A stretch of DNA of 64,000 nucleotides. It comes from Quercus robur. Its lineage: Eukaryota; Streptophyta; Magnoliopsida; Fagales; Fagaceae. The first letter of the stretch is position 1, and every line of letters starts with the position of its first letter. Both the position numbers and the translations under genes were made by a program. Of this stretch, positions 35,371-46,762 are shown in pieces. The notes under the pieces are model-generated. The model saw nothing but the letters and a program-made list of their open reading frames with translations. It did not search any database and was not told the DNA's origin. Where the stretch lies: positions 17,459,351 through 17,523,350 of the forward strand of contig NC_065544.1 of the NCBI RefSeq assembly GCF_932294415.1, written 5' to 3'.

Positions 35371-36385
35371 TCATACACATATACACTTAGTTTAAACTAA
35401 AGTAAAATTTTATCTATTTCAAAAATAAATGTATAGTGCTATGGATACATTACATTTCTAATTAAATTTGGAAAGTGATGTTATCAATGCTCCATGATTC
35501 ACTTCGCCATCAATGAATTTTGTACTTGTTAATTAGGTAGGTAGTCAACTTTCCAATTTTCATGACCAGATTCACATGTTTAGATCATTAACAATTTTTT
35601 TTTTTATTTTTTTTTTGAAATCACATGCTTAATGTTAAAAAGATTACAAAAAACAATGAAATGTTGTGAACATAGCTTTCAGTGACCGAATCATATTAAT
35701 TTCTTCAATTATTCCTTTTCATCTACTTTTTTTTCCCCGATATTTCATTAGTATATCAAAGCAATGATGTTGAGTTGAATCTTGTCTCTGTTCTACCTCC
35801 TACTCAAAAATTAAAAATGTCATAATTTAGGCCTTACTTAGTACGGAGAGTTTAAATCCATAGTGAATAAAATAACTTTTTTTAATCACCTTAGGTTTTT
35901 GGGATTTTCAATGTCTACAATTAAAAGAAATAATCTTTATTTTTTCTAAATGGCATATTCAAATTCAGAGATTAAATATAAACTAAATAAAAACAAGTTT
36001 AAAACTGCCAAAAAAAAAAAAAAAAGAAGAGAAATATTATTATGTAGAAGAGACAGTGCATTGTCGCATTGAATCATTTGTTCATTGTTAGAACACATGC
36101 ACAAGAAACATATATTAATGCGGATTAACAAAGCAGAGTTCTACAAAATGGAACAGTACGAGAAAAGTAATGTAGAAATAATTCTCACACATTAATCACC
36201 TATTGAAACAATATTTATTCTGAAGTACCACCACTTAACTTGGAGTAATTTGGAGTAAAATTTTCACTCTAGACACTTAGACATTTATTTTATAATGACT
36301 TCGTAGGACAGTTTATCAAATCTTTATTTAAGGAACCAACTTAGTTATAATTTTGTGCTCATAATGAGCACTAGCATCAATATCT
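35371..36385. other. No gene seen
   Basis: AT-rich sequence downstream of the terpene synthase pseudogene (which is on the minus strand). The only longer frame (35946-36131 minus) shows no domain. Part may be its old 3' flank. Confidence 0.5.
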
Positions 36386-36693
36386 TCAAATTGGTACTGG
36401 ATCAACAAGTATTGAGGTGATACCCTCTACCATCACTCCTCCAAGATGTGTGTATGCATCTTCATCCTTGTAGAGTAAATCCATAACTCGTGCAAGATTG
36501 ACAACACGTGTAAGGAGAGGTACTGGCACTTCAGTAGGTCTAATACACTCTGTGTTTATATCCTTCCATGCATTCACGATTTGCTTTCAAAATTCATCAT
36601 GTACCTCTTGCTTTGAGACACCATATTGCTTCATGTAACATTCGACGCCCAAGACAACGTGCCCTCTCTCTTGCTCAAACTGTAAAAAAGGGG

Positions 36694-36810
36694 GGTGTTT
36701 GGTAGATGTTTTCAAACAACAATTTTTAGTTTTTAAACAACATTACACGTATTTTCACACATGTTTTCAAATAATAATTTTCAGTTTTTAAGTGCATTTA
36801 CCAAACACCT
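36694..36810. mobile_element. Small MITE in the terpene synthase intron
   Basis: The ends ggtgtttggtagatg and catttaccaaacacc form a 15-bp inverted repeat with one mismatch around ~90 bp of AT-rich sequence containing internal repeats (ttttcaaa, aattttcag/aatttttag). No clear target duplication was found, partly because a G run abuts the left end. It lies ~14 bp from the exon-7 acceptor. Confidence 0.65.
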
Positions 36811-37225
36811 CTTAAATTCCCAAAATATGTAATGAGTAAAAGAGTTAATATTGTACCGGAGGCCATTTTGTTTTAATTAGAGAAATGAAATTTTTCGGTA
36901 TTGGTTAATACCGATGAATCATTTTAGGATTATCGCTAATTATATATATATATATATATATTATTTATATTTATATGTTTAGTAGTTAAAGTTCACATAA
37001 TAATAATTTATTAAGAGCACTTAAATTTAAATTTATAAGCATATAATATTTCACTTATTGTTTATCTTTAGCTCACATATCAGCCTATTAATTAATAAAA
37101 ATACTATAAAACTAGTGAGTGACAGTAGTTGAAAATTTGCAGGTGTATCTAATACCGTGTTATTTAAGACCTAACAATATATACACTATTATTTACCAGA
37201 TTCAAAAACAAAATTTGAACCATGT

Positions 37226-37363
37226 CAATTCGTAGACGTGGATTTAATTCCTTGTAGTACTGAACTAGTCTCTCATATACATTGTTGAAGTCATCAATTC
37301 GTAGACGTGGATTTAATTCCTTGTAGTACTGAACTAGTCTCTCATATATATTGTTGAAGTAAA
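37226..37363. repeat. Tandem duplication, 69-bp unit
   Basis: The segment caattcgtagacgtggattt...attgttgaag occurs twice in succession, at 37226 and 37295, with one or two differences. The unit is a multiple of three, and on the minus strand both copies are open (VYERLVQYYKELNPRLRID-type text). It sits in an intron of the terpene synthase pseudogene and may be a captured exon fragment of unknown origin. Confidence 0.8.
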
Positions 37364-38475
37364 AATATTGGAAAAAGAAAGAAGATAGTTATTACGAGTG
37401 AATTTGTACATTCTCTATATTTTTTTTTATAATTTTTGTACATACTGCATGTAGGAGGATCTTTTAATTGGACTAAAATTGTGATGCCCCAAATTGATTG
37501 GGTATTGATTAAGTATGTGTTGTGCAGGTGTGTGTTGAGTCCCATGTTAGACATATATTGGGTAGATTTGGGATTTATATTAATAACAAAAAAACTCAAT
37601 TGTGATTAGACTAATAATAATAATAATAATAAGTGAAATTGAGAGAAATATTTATTCCAAATATGGATTCAATTTTGTGCCATATATCCTAAAATATTTA
37701 TTCTTAAAGAGTTTTATTTTTAAATTTTAGAATTAAATGTGGGACCACATTATAAATATTCATTCAAGTGAATTATTAAGTACAAAAATTAAAGAGTCTA
37801 GAATAAATGAATCGAAAAAAAAGTGCTTCACAATAATTAAAAAAAATTAGACAATTTACATTTTATACCTAATAATATACTTACAATTTTTTTTAGAAAG
37901 TTAACAAAATATAAAAATGACTATCAATAGTATTTAAATTATATATATATAAGTATTATAATATGCATCTTATAGTATATTTTTAAGTGTATTCATGTAT
38001 ATACATAGGATTACAAGCTACTTATATTAAAGTGTAGCACAAATGTGACTTAACGATTTTTCTCAATTTTTTTTATAAAAAATATAGAATAATTAACGTC
38101 CCTTGATTTTAGTCACAATGCTCAATAAGATCCACTAATAATATGTGTGCTATATAAAATTTGCTAAATGTACTTCATTGGAAACAATATCACCCATTAG
38201 CCTGTTTATGATTGATGCTGCTCTAACAATATTCTTCGGCTCCTTGATGACCCATTCCAATGCTTCCTTGGTCATGATATCTCCCATGCCAATAAAAGAT
38301 ATGGTGCTAAGCGTGAGATAACCACAAGATATTAGTGCATTACTCATATATTCCTCCACTGTGGGAATACATTTTTCTTTCAACCATACGGCTTCTTCAA
38401 AGTAGGCTTGAACAAGTTTTTTCATCTAGTTACATTAAAATATAAAATATTGATAGTTATAAAATGAGAATTAAT

Positions 38476-38504
38476 GGGGGGGGGGGGGGGGGGGGGGGGG
38501 GGGG
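38476..38504 (+). repeat. Poly-G tract, 29 G
   Basis: An uninterrupted run of 29 G within the intron between terpene synthase exons 5 and 6. It is a possible quadruplex or an assembly artefact in length. Confidence 0.85.
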
Positions 38505-38689
38505 AAATAGAGTGGTTTCAAGTGAATTAATAGTGTCTTACTGCAACTTTTGCGTAGTAAACACAGTATAATCTTCCATTCTTGCACATCTCTTCTTCAA
38601 TTTCTTCAAAAACATCCAAGAGTACTTTATAACACAACTTCATGTATTTTGGGAGTTGGTCTATGCAACTTATATCCCACCTGAAATTT

Positions 38690-39655
38690 AAACGTTTGAA
38701 TCATGTTTGCAATGTTGACTTATACCCCAAAATTTTAAAAATAGGGCAGGGCCAACGTCATGTATTTTGGGGTTTAAGGTAATAACTAAATTGATGTTTA
38801 TATATATATATATATATGTGTGTGTATCAATTAAGTAATAATTTTTTAATATAAAATTATTCTACTTGCTTGTTTAATTAGATGAAAAATTATGAATTAA
38901 ATTGTTTTATTCAAGTTTTCTAAAATCTATTTTTAAATTAATAATATAGTTAAATCTCTAAATCTTTCTTAAAATGTTATATTTAATTGATTTTTTTCAC
39001 AAAATTAATTTTTAAATTTGTCAACAACTACTATGAAACTCATGCTACATCACCCCCAACACTATGATTGGATGAATGGGCTATGTCAAAAACAGTGAAT
39101 GATGAACAATGTAATAAATATGGATTGTGTAAAAGCTTAAAGCTAAGCTAAACAAGAGTGATTGAATAAATTTATTTTATCAGGATAAAACATTGGTCTC
39201 TTTCTTTATCTACTACCACTATCAAGGGTAAAACAAACACAAAGTAAAAGATCTCCTATATAAACAAGGGGGGAGAGAGAGAGAGAGAGAAATTTGAAGC
39301 TGAGCCAAACCTGAAAGGAACAAAAAAGAAGGTCCAATGTAGCTACAAAGAAGCTTAAATTACTTTTTATATTTTAAATGGAGAGAGTGGCAAAATTTCC
39401 AGCAATATGTACCCAAAAAAAATGAGGTTTGAGATTTTTTATTTTTTACTTTGCAGATTTCAAATTTTTTTTTTTGTTGAGAGAGAAAGAGAGAGATTTT
39501 CTAACTTCTGTGTGTGGAACACTATGAATTCTATACTCTAAAACTTTCACATGAATAAAACCAACAATCAGTTATACACTAAAAGAAGATAATTTTTTTT
39601 TTATAAAAGTGGTAATAGTTTTAGCATTTTAATTTTTAAAGACATTATTTTTTAC
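38690..39655. other. No gene seen
   Basis: This is where terpene synthase exons 1-4 would lie, but no matching exon text is found. The region is AT-rich with a GA microsatellite (39270-39290) and T runs. Confidence 0.6.
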
Positions 39656-39910
39656 TCACTTGGAAGAGAATTGTATATTTTTATTGATTGAAGTTAGTTG
39701 ATGCCCATTTTTGCAAATCCATATCCAAAAGCCCATGAGGAAGAAAGCCCAATGAAAAAGCAAGGCCCAAAGGCCCACCAAGAAGACCAAAGAGCAAGCA
39801 AGGTCCAAAGAAAGAAATGCAAGGGAAAGCAATCTATAGCAAAACACAAATCTGCCGTAGAATACAGATTTGCTGCAGAATACAGATCTTCTGCATAATA
39901 CAGATCCGCC
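39656..39910. other. Left part of an older sequence split by a retrotransposon
   Basis: Its text (agcccatgaggaagaaagcc, then a short repeat of ctgc(a/c)gaatacagat units at 39850-39905) was continuous with 48682 onward before the 39911-48676 element inserted, as shown by the near-identical 5-bp flanks CCGCC and CCGTC. Both sides are rich in ggcccaaag-type text, like plant LTR U3 regions. The identity of the older element is not established. Confidence 0.5.
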
Positions 39911-41820
39911 TGTGAGAGACCGCACTCCCGGCCCCTTTTTATGGGTTGTTGGGCCAAACTCACGTAAATGGGTGAAGTAGTGTTATTGCCTCTCAAAATG
40001 GAGATTCGACTAGTTATATTTTTCCCTTTAGATCAAGGGTTTTACAATGGAGTCGCCACTTATTTAATTATTGGAAAAATAAGAAAACCATGAATGAAAA
40101 ATTCCTCATTTTATTAATCTGTAATTCAATTTACATTGATCATAGGAAAATTACATGGTTTTGGTCCTAGATACAATCTAAGATAAAAGTACATGGCTTT
40201 GTTTCCTAGTTACAATCTAAAAATCGAAAATTACATGGATAAGCATTTGATCTACTAACCCTTGATCTAAGCTCGGAGGCTATGTTACAAGGTGGGAAGA
40301 TGTTAGGCATCCGCCTTGCCCGGTGAAACCGGTCTTCTAGACTATGGTGGCCAACATTCATATCACATCATCCAATATGTCAATCAATTTGTATGTTGAA
40401 TTTAATGTGTGTGCATGTGATGAATCCTAATTCAATTTATTAAGCATGTCATTTGAATTGAAAAATAAAATCTAGTGAATGGATAGTGATAACCTAGATT
40501 CAAGGATTTGAAAGAATTACTAAACAAACATGTTTTTCATATTTTTGATACGGATTTAAGATTAAATCTAGTGATATGCATGAACATGTGATGAACAACT
40601 AAGTACATATGAAGAACACATAAAAACAATTAAGAACATTCAAACATATTCAAGAGAATTATCATGCTTTAATCTTAAATTCTCATCATGGCAATATAAG
40701 CAAATAGTTAGGGAAGGGGATTATACCTTCATGCAAGATCCATATGATGAAGGAGGGGATTCTTGATGGAGGTCCTAAGGTGGAGGAAAAGAAGAGCTAG
40801 GAGAGGAAAATTGAGTCTCACTCAATACCTTGAGTCTCAGGAAGACCAAGATATGACAAGACTATTCAACTTCACTAGAACTCAAGAGAAGAGAAGAGAG
40901 GGGGATTTTTTGTGTCCTGCAATGAAGGAGAGGGGGAGTTTATATAGTAGTGGTGGAGGACATATGAATGGAAAGCCATTTAATGAGGGTTGACAAGGAA
41001 TCATGAACCTAGATCTCATTTTAGCCTTTGGGCAAATCTGGTGCATTAAATGTGGAGATTTGTGGGAGTGAGGAGCAAGCCAAAATTCGGTTTTCCCGTA
41101 GCTGCTGTAACAGTCTATAGAGCCAATTTTGAAAAATCATATCTGCCTCAGTTCTAATCGGAATTGTCTCATTCTTGTGCTCAAATTGAAGCCCTGGATG
41201 TCTAGTTTCTGGGAAAAATAACTTCATTCACAGATTCAAAATATGCTGAGAGATATCGATGAAATGGTGAGCAGAGGTCATTTGTTAGAAAATGGTTTCA
41301 GCATAATTAACATTAATAGATCCCAAATTGGCTCCCAATTAACATTAAATGGCTTCAATCACTCCCATTTCAGACTTAATTGGTTCCAGATTTACGCTAA
41401 TTAAAATATAATTGCACAAATTATTCATTGAATAATTAATGTTTAACTATCTAGTTAATTAGGTGTGTGCAACCTTACCATAAAATGTAGTCCTAACCAA
41501 TCAAATTATGACACATCATCAATCTTAAACTGATTATACTTATAACCAATTGAAATCAATTGTTCATAATCACATATAGTTGGACTCAATTTGTGATAGT
41601 GCATCTCAGCCTTTAAAACTTGATTTGATGATAACTTTCAATCTAATGGTCCGATTAGGGCTTATGACCAGTCAATTTGATCGTTACAACATCAAGATCA
41701 TTTTGGTAAAATGAGATTAAGGATATAATGACCAGAATCAAGATGCATATTTTCAATGTGAAATTACCTTTTTACCCTCCATGTGAGGTTAAATACGGGT
41801 TGCAAAATAGGGTGTCAACA
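39911..41820 (+). repeat. 5' LTR of the non-coding element
   Basis: Starts tgtgagagaccgc and ends gggtgtcaaca. It includes a tttatatagtagtgg TATA-like box near 40938. The minus-strand 68-codon frame at 41021-41227 recurs in the 3' LTR only because the LTRs are copies. A canonical primer-binding site is not obvious directly after 41820. Confidence 0.9.
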
Positions 41821-42106
41821 GAATGCCCCTCATTGGTAGAGCTTGAAAAGTGAATGCCAATGTATAAAAGAGACACCTAACTTTGCAATCAGTATTTAAC
41901 CATGGTGAATGTATGATACATGTAAATAAAAATGCAGACAATCATGTTCTGGATCAAATTGTGGACCGAATCTCGAGGGATATTACCTACGTACCTCTTA
42001 GTGGGAGGATCAGGTCTAAACATAGTTCATGCATGCAGCCCCCACCATCTTTTTTTTTTTTTTTTGGAAAAAAAATGAGTACAAGACATACTTACCAATG
42101 GTTTGA

Positions 42107-42810
42107 TGGATTTGAAGTTTTGAACGTGCTTCCCAGAGGTCCGTGGATTTGAAATTTGGATGTGCTTCCCAGAGGTCCAATGATTTGAATTTTGGACGTG
42201 CTTCCCAGAGGTCCGATAGAATTGAAATTTGGACGTGCTTCCCAGAAGTCCGATGGATTGAAGTTTGGACGTGCTTCCCAGAGGTCCGATGGATTGAAGT
42301 TTTGGACGTGCTTCCCAGAGATCCAATGGTTTGAAGTTTGGACGTGCCTCCCAGAGGTCCATTGAAATTGAATTTTGGACGTGCTTCCTAGAGGTCCGAT
42401 GGATTGAAGTTTGGACGTGCTTCCCAGAGGTCCAATGATTTGAATTTTGGACGTGCTTCCCAGAGGTCCGATGGAATTGAAATTTGGACGTGCTTCCCAG
42501 AGGTCCGATGGATTGGAATCTTGGACGTGCTTCCCAGAGGTCCAAGGATTTGAATTTTGGACGTGCTTCCCAAAGGTCCAATGGATTGAAGTTTGGACGT
42601 GCTTCCCAGAGGTCCAATGGATTGAAGTTTTGGACGTGCGTCCCAGAGGTCCGATGGATTGAAGTTATGGATGTGCTTCCCAGAGGTCCAATGGTTTGAA
42701 GTTTGGACGTGCTTCCCAGAGGTCCATTGAAATTGAATTTTGGACATGCTTCTTAGAGGTCTGATGGATTGAAGTTTGGACATGCTTCCCAGAGGTCCAA
42801 TGATTTGAAA
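42107..42810. repeat. Minisatellite, ~37-bp unit, about 18-19 copies
   Basis: The unit follows the pattern ggacgtgcttcccagaggtc followed by c(g/a)atgg-attgaagttt. Copies vary between about 36 and 38 bp. The run is not a CRISPR: units are contiguous without spacers and sit inside a plant retrotransposon. Unit lengths that mix 36, 37 and 38 keep several frames open, producing repetitive ORFs on both strands (for example the minus frame repeating DLWEARP) that are not genes. Confidence 0.95.
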
Positions 42811-42834
42811 GGTATTATTCATATCGATGTGTGT

Positions 42835-43560
42835 GGGCCTTTGACCCTAATACCTGCAAAATAAATACTTTCAATTAGTAACAGAGTTATTCATTGAAAA
42901 GATTTTGGCTTACTTGGCGAATGCCCCTAGTTTGAGACATATTCCATGCTTCGATGAATGCTGAGGGTGGACAATTGACTTGATGTTGCACCACTGGAGA
43001 ATATGGAAGAGGATGATAGCTTTCTGTTCCTGAAGAAGAATTTAATGAAGATTTTTTTTTTTGAATTTGGAAATCTCGAATTTTTGAAGGAATTGAAAAT
43101 TTTGATTTATGATTTATGATTTTTTTTTTTTTTTTTGAAAAATTTGGAAATTTTGAATTTTTTCAAGGAATTGAAAATTTTGATTGATTTTTTTTTTTTT
43201 TTTTGAAATATGAAGATTTGTTCATTATCAAAAAGAAGGTGAAAATGAAGATGGAGTAAAAGTGATGAAGATTTATTCATGATGATTTTTTTTTTTTTTT
43301 TTGAAAAACATATCCTTTGAATGAGAATAACTTTGGCTGGAAGTTGATGCAGATTGCTGGATAAGTCCTTGCTCAATTCCTGCAAAAAGATAATTTCAAT
43401 TAGCAACGGATTTATTCATTGAAATGAATTGGAAGTACTTACCCAATGCCCCTAGTTTGGGGCATATTCCATGCTTAGATTGAAGTTGAATTCATTTGAT
43501 GTTGTGACCATTGGGGAACATGAAAGAAGATCACAGCCCGTCATCATTGGTTCCTGCAAA
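42835..43560 (+). repeat. Internal duplication of ~530 bp in the non-coding element
   Basis: A block with ctgcaaa-ataa...tttcaattag, tatt cattgaaa, aatgcccctagtttg and catattccatgctt followed by tgatgttg occurs from about 42850 and again from about 43378. The intervening stretch is poly-T/A rich with ttgaatttttgaaggaattg-type short repeats. No coding content. Confidence 0.75.
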
Positions 43561-46500
43561 AAGGCTTTCTTTCTCTAGCTTGTTAGAAACCAATTATCAT
43601 GAAAACTTGCATACAATATAAATAGGCGAATGTTCTAAGTTTAAACATGCTTAATGCAAAACAAATGAGTTTAGCCTAACATGCACCTAAACAATTTTGT
43701 CACATTATTTTGACTTTGTTCTCCAAGGTTGTTTGAGTGAAAGGGACCGGGCCTCTGCAAGGCTGCCTACGTACCTCTGTCACAGAGGATCAGGTCAAGA
43801 CGCAGTTCAAGAGAACTGGATTTTGGAAAAGAATGATTTTTTTTTTTTTTTTAATTATGAATAAGAGGTGATCCTTTGAACAACCATTTTGGCAAATCAA
43901 AGTGTTTAAGAGTCAAACAAATCTCTTTGATTAGGAAGGATCAAGATCATTAAACTTATGTAATCAAATTTGCTTCATCCTTTTGAACATCGTCAGATTA
44001 AGTCTCCAAAGGCAATCAAGAAATGAAATGTGATAATATTTATGAATCACACTGTTGGGTGCAAACAAGGAGAGTGATCCAAGTTTGGAAGTTCTTTTGA
44101 GTCATTTTAAGGATTTGAGAATTTGATAAATTTTTTCTCGGGCATGTCATCTTGTAGGGTTTGAAAATTTTAAGCATTTTTTCTTTTTAATTCAGGAGAA
44201 AATATTATTAGAGTTTAAGATGCGCCTACAATTAGCAAGACTTCAAGGAGGTCTTATTCATGGGTTGTAATGTAGGCCGGGTTTGGGTTATGAACTGAAA
44301 GATATAAAAGGCTTAAAATTCCCTATGATGTTTCCCCCAACTATGCATTACTCAAAAATCAAGTATTAGAAGAGTTTTCCCATTTCTTTTTTGTCATCTT
44401 CTCACCAGTCTTCATTGGTCACTTGTATCAACATTTGTTTTTATGCTCATTCATCTTGAATCAAACCTCTAGACTTTCATCTTGTTCTTTTTAGATTACA
44501 TCTTCAAGTCTCCAATTTGCTAGGATTTTACCTTTTTTTTTTTCTTCTTTGGCCCTAACTTTTGCCTAGACCGCCCTTTTGGGTTTTTAGCCTAGCGGAC
44601 TTTTTTTCTTTTCTTTCCTTTTTGGCCCTAACTTTTGCCTAGACCGCCCTTTTGGGTTTTCAGCCTAGCGGGGGTTTTTTTTTTTTTTTGGTCTTTCATC
44701 TCTTGATTGAATGAACTCCTGGGGAACTTTTGCCCTCCTTGTATTTCTCAGCTTAATGATTTTTGGTCATTTTGATGCACTCTCTAGACTTCTTTCTTGC
44801 CTCAATGCATTTGCACATTTCTATGCTTGATGAAATCTCTTTTAGATGAATCTTGTATTCCTCTTTGTATGATGAATTTTAGGCTCTTCAAACTTGATGC
44901 ACATTTTGTTTTCTCTCACATTGATAGAATTTCATTTCTCTTTCGTTGATTGAGTGAAAACTCCTTTTACTTTGATGATCTCTTATCTTTAGCTTAATGA
45001 ATTCTCCACTTGTCTTTCATGTCTTCTAGGAGAGCTTTATCAATTAGCTTCAAAACTACAAGGTTGACTCCTCCTCAACATGAGATTTAAGCATGCATAC
45101 TTTGAATTTTCCCACCCTAGGTTTAGATATTAGTGGGTTCATGTGAAAAAGAGGCTAAGTGTTTAAAGGCTCAAATGGGCTAGCAATGGATAATGATCAT
45201 TCTAGGTATTAAGGTATAATCTTGTTTTACCAAAGACGGCCTCCTATCCCTAGTAATGCTTGCTTGCAGGCAGAGTGACTTGAGCTTTTTTAATAAATTC
45301 CTGTTAAAAGAAAAAGTATGAGTGCTCTATTGGAGACACCAAAGTTTTTAGAAATTTTGAATGAATGCATGAACTTTTTGAATTTTCTCATGGATAGATT
45401 TCCTTTGATTGCCTTGTAAGACCATTTCTTCTTTTATTCAAAGTAATTTAGCAAAAGTGTTTACACGAATCAAATGAAATTAATCGTTTCTCAGTACAAG
45501 TTGATTGTTCAAGCCTTTAAACATCACAATTTAGAAAAAGTTTTGTCCAAGGGATCTTTATGTACCATTTTGAAAAGAAGACTTTAAAGAATCTTGAAAT
45601 TTTTGAAAGAAAAAAATGGGCCTTTTCGAAAAAGTCACTAGGAAGTCCAATGCCCCTAGTTCAAAGAATTTTTTTTTTTAAAATAACTTAAGGGCTCAAT
45701 GCCCCTAGTCCAAAGATTTTTTTTCATTTGAAAATTTTTCTCTTTTTTTTGGGAAAGATTTGGAAATCTTGATTTTTTTTTTTTTTTGAATTTTTTTGTT
45801 TTTTTGTTTTAAATATATATACACAAACAAAGCTCATTAGATGCTACATGAAATTTTTGAATTCAAAAAAACATAGAAATAAAACTTTAAGCTTAACCAT
45901 GATGTTGCAAACCAAATGTGGAGTAAGGCAAAGTTGGGCCACTTGCTTCTTCTTAGTCCATTTAGGATGCTTGAGGCTTGGTGTGCTTGAACCTTGATTA
46001 TGATGAAATGGCTTGGGCTTGCACTTGAAAGGCTTGAACCATATGATCATTTGGAATTTGCTTGGAATGGCTTGACCTTACACTTGGAAGGCATGTATCT
46101 TGTGAGTTTTTAGCTTTTGATGTTGCTCATGTCTATACACCTTTGATGAGCTCAAGTGTTGGGCTTTGACTAATTCAAGAAACAATTTTGGGTTTCTATA
46201 CCAAGTAGAGTTCAATCATAGCCTTTGGGCTTGAGTTCATTCATAGCATACAAGGTTCAAACAATTATGATGGGCTCAAGCGTTGGACTTAGACTCATCA
46301 TGGTTCAAACAATGGCCAAGGACATGCATAATGCAATACAACTAACATGGAATGACCTAAAGGTAGGTTCTATGGGTCATTACAACATGGGTAGAAGGTA
46401 GGTTAAAGGTCCCCACAAGCTAGGACATCGTACCTCCCAACTTGTGACGCCAGGAGCGCCACGTTGGTCCGAACGGTACAGTTTGTCCCTATGAACCACC

Positions 46501-46762
46501 ATGGCATAACCATGATGATCCTTGTCACGGTGGGTGGTAAGTTCACTGCTGGGTATGTGAGTCTCAGGAAGACCACAATCCACGGCTAATACTACCAGGC
46601 TTCTGGGCTAGCACACAAATCAAATGAATTTCATTCAAGCAAATGATGCATGACATGCAATATAATGACATATTAGACATATTATTTACAAAAAGTAATA
46701 AACAAACAATGACATGGTTGGCCATCATAGCCTAATTGAAGCTTAGCCCTCAATATCTCCAG
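43561..46762. other. Rest of the element interior, no gene seen
   Basis: The text is AT/T-rich. A ~70-bp segment (ggccctaacttttgcctaga, cgcccttttgggttttnagc) is duplicated near 44551 and 44622, and the cctacgtacctctg...gaggatcaggtc motif recurs at 43767. A more GC-rich stretch lies at 46380-46600, with a 67-codon minus frame that I do not recognise. No retroviral domain is detectable. Confidence 0.6.

Larger units (their letters stand above)
36386..38680 (-). pseudogene. Sesquiterpene-synthase-like pseudogene, last three exons
   Basis: Three minus-strand exons fit plant TPS-a genes: 38680-38542 (139 nt, [17 protein letters not shown]), 38425-38174 (MKKLVQAYFEEAVWL, ISFIGMGDI) and 36680-36386 ([37 protein letters not shown] end). 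Splice borders are canonical, and the 139-nt length equals the usual penultimate-but-one exon. The upstream exons holding the N-terminal domain and the DDxxD motif are missing. A TGA at 36587-36589 interrupts the last exon. The second metal-binding motif (usual pattern (N/D)DxxSxxxE) has Gly in place of its first acidic residue (LMGDIVSNE). All three facts argue against activity. Family members cyclise farnesyl diphosphate in the cytosol. Confidence 0.88.

Noticed and set aside
41021..41227. 68-codon minus ORF conserved also at 47877-48083
   Set aside because: The two copies lie in the two LTRs of one element, so conservation follows from LTR duplication.
42107..42810. CRISPR-like regular repeats
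   Set aside because: The repeats are contiguous without unique spacers, in a plant retrotransposon, with no cas genes.
42027..42822. Several repetitive ORFs (up to 196 codons) on both strands
   Set aside because: They translate the 37-bp minisatellite. Open frames on both strands and in different phases reflect unit length, not selection.
46380..46583. 67-codon minus ORF in a GC-richer stretch of the non-coding element
   Set aside because: No family is recognised and there is no second copy in the window to test conservation; left as element interior.
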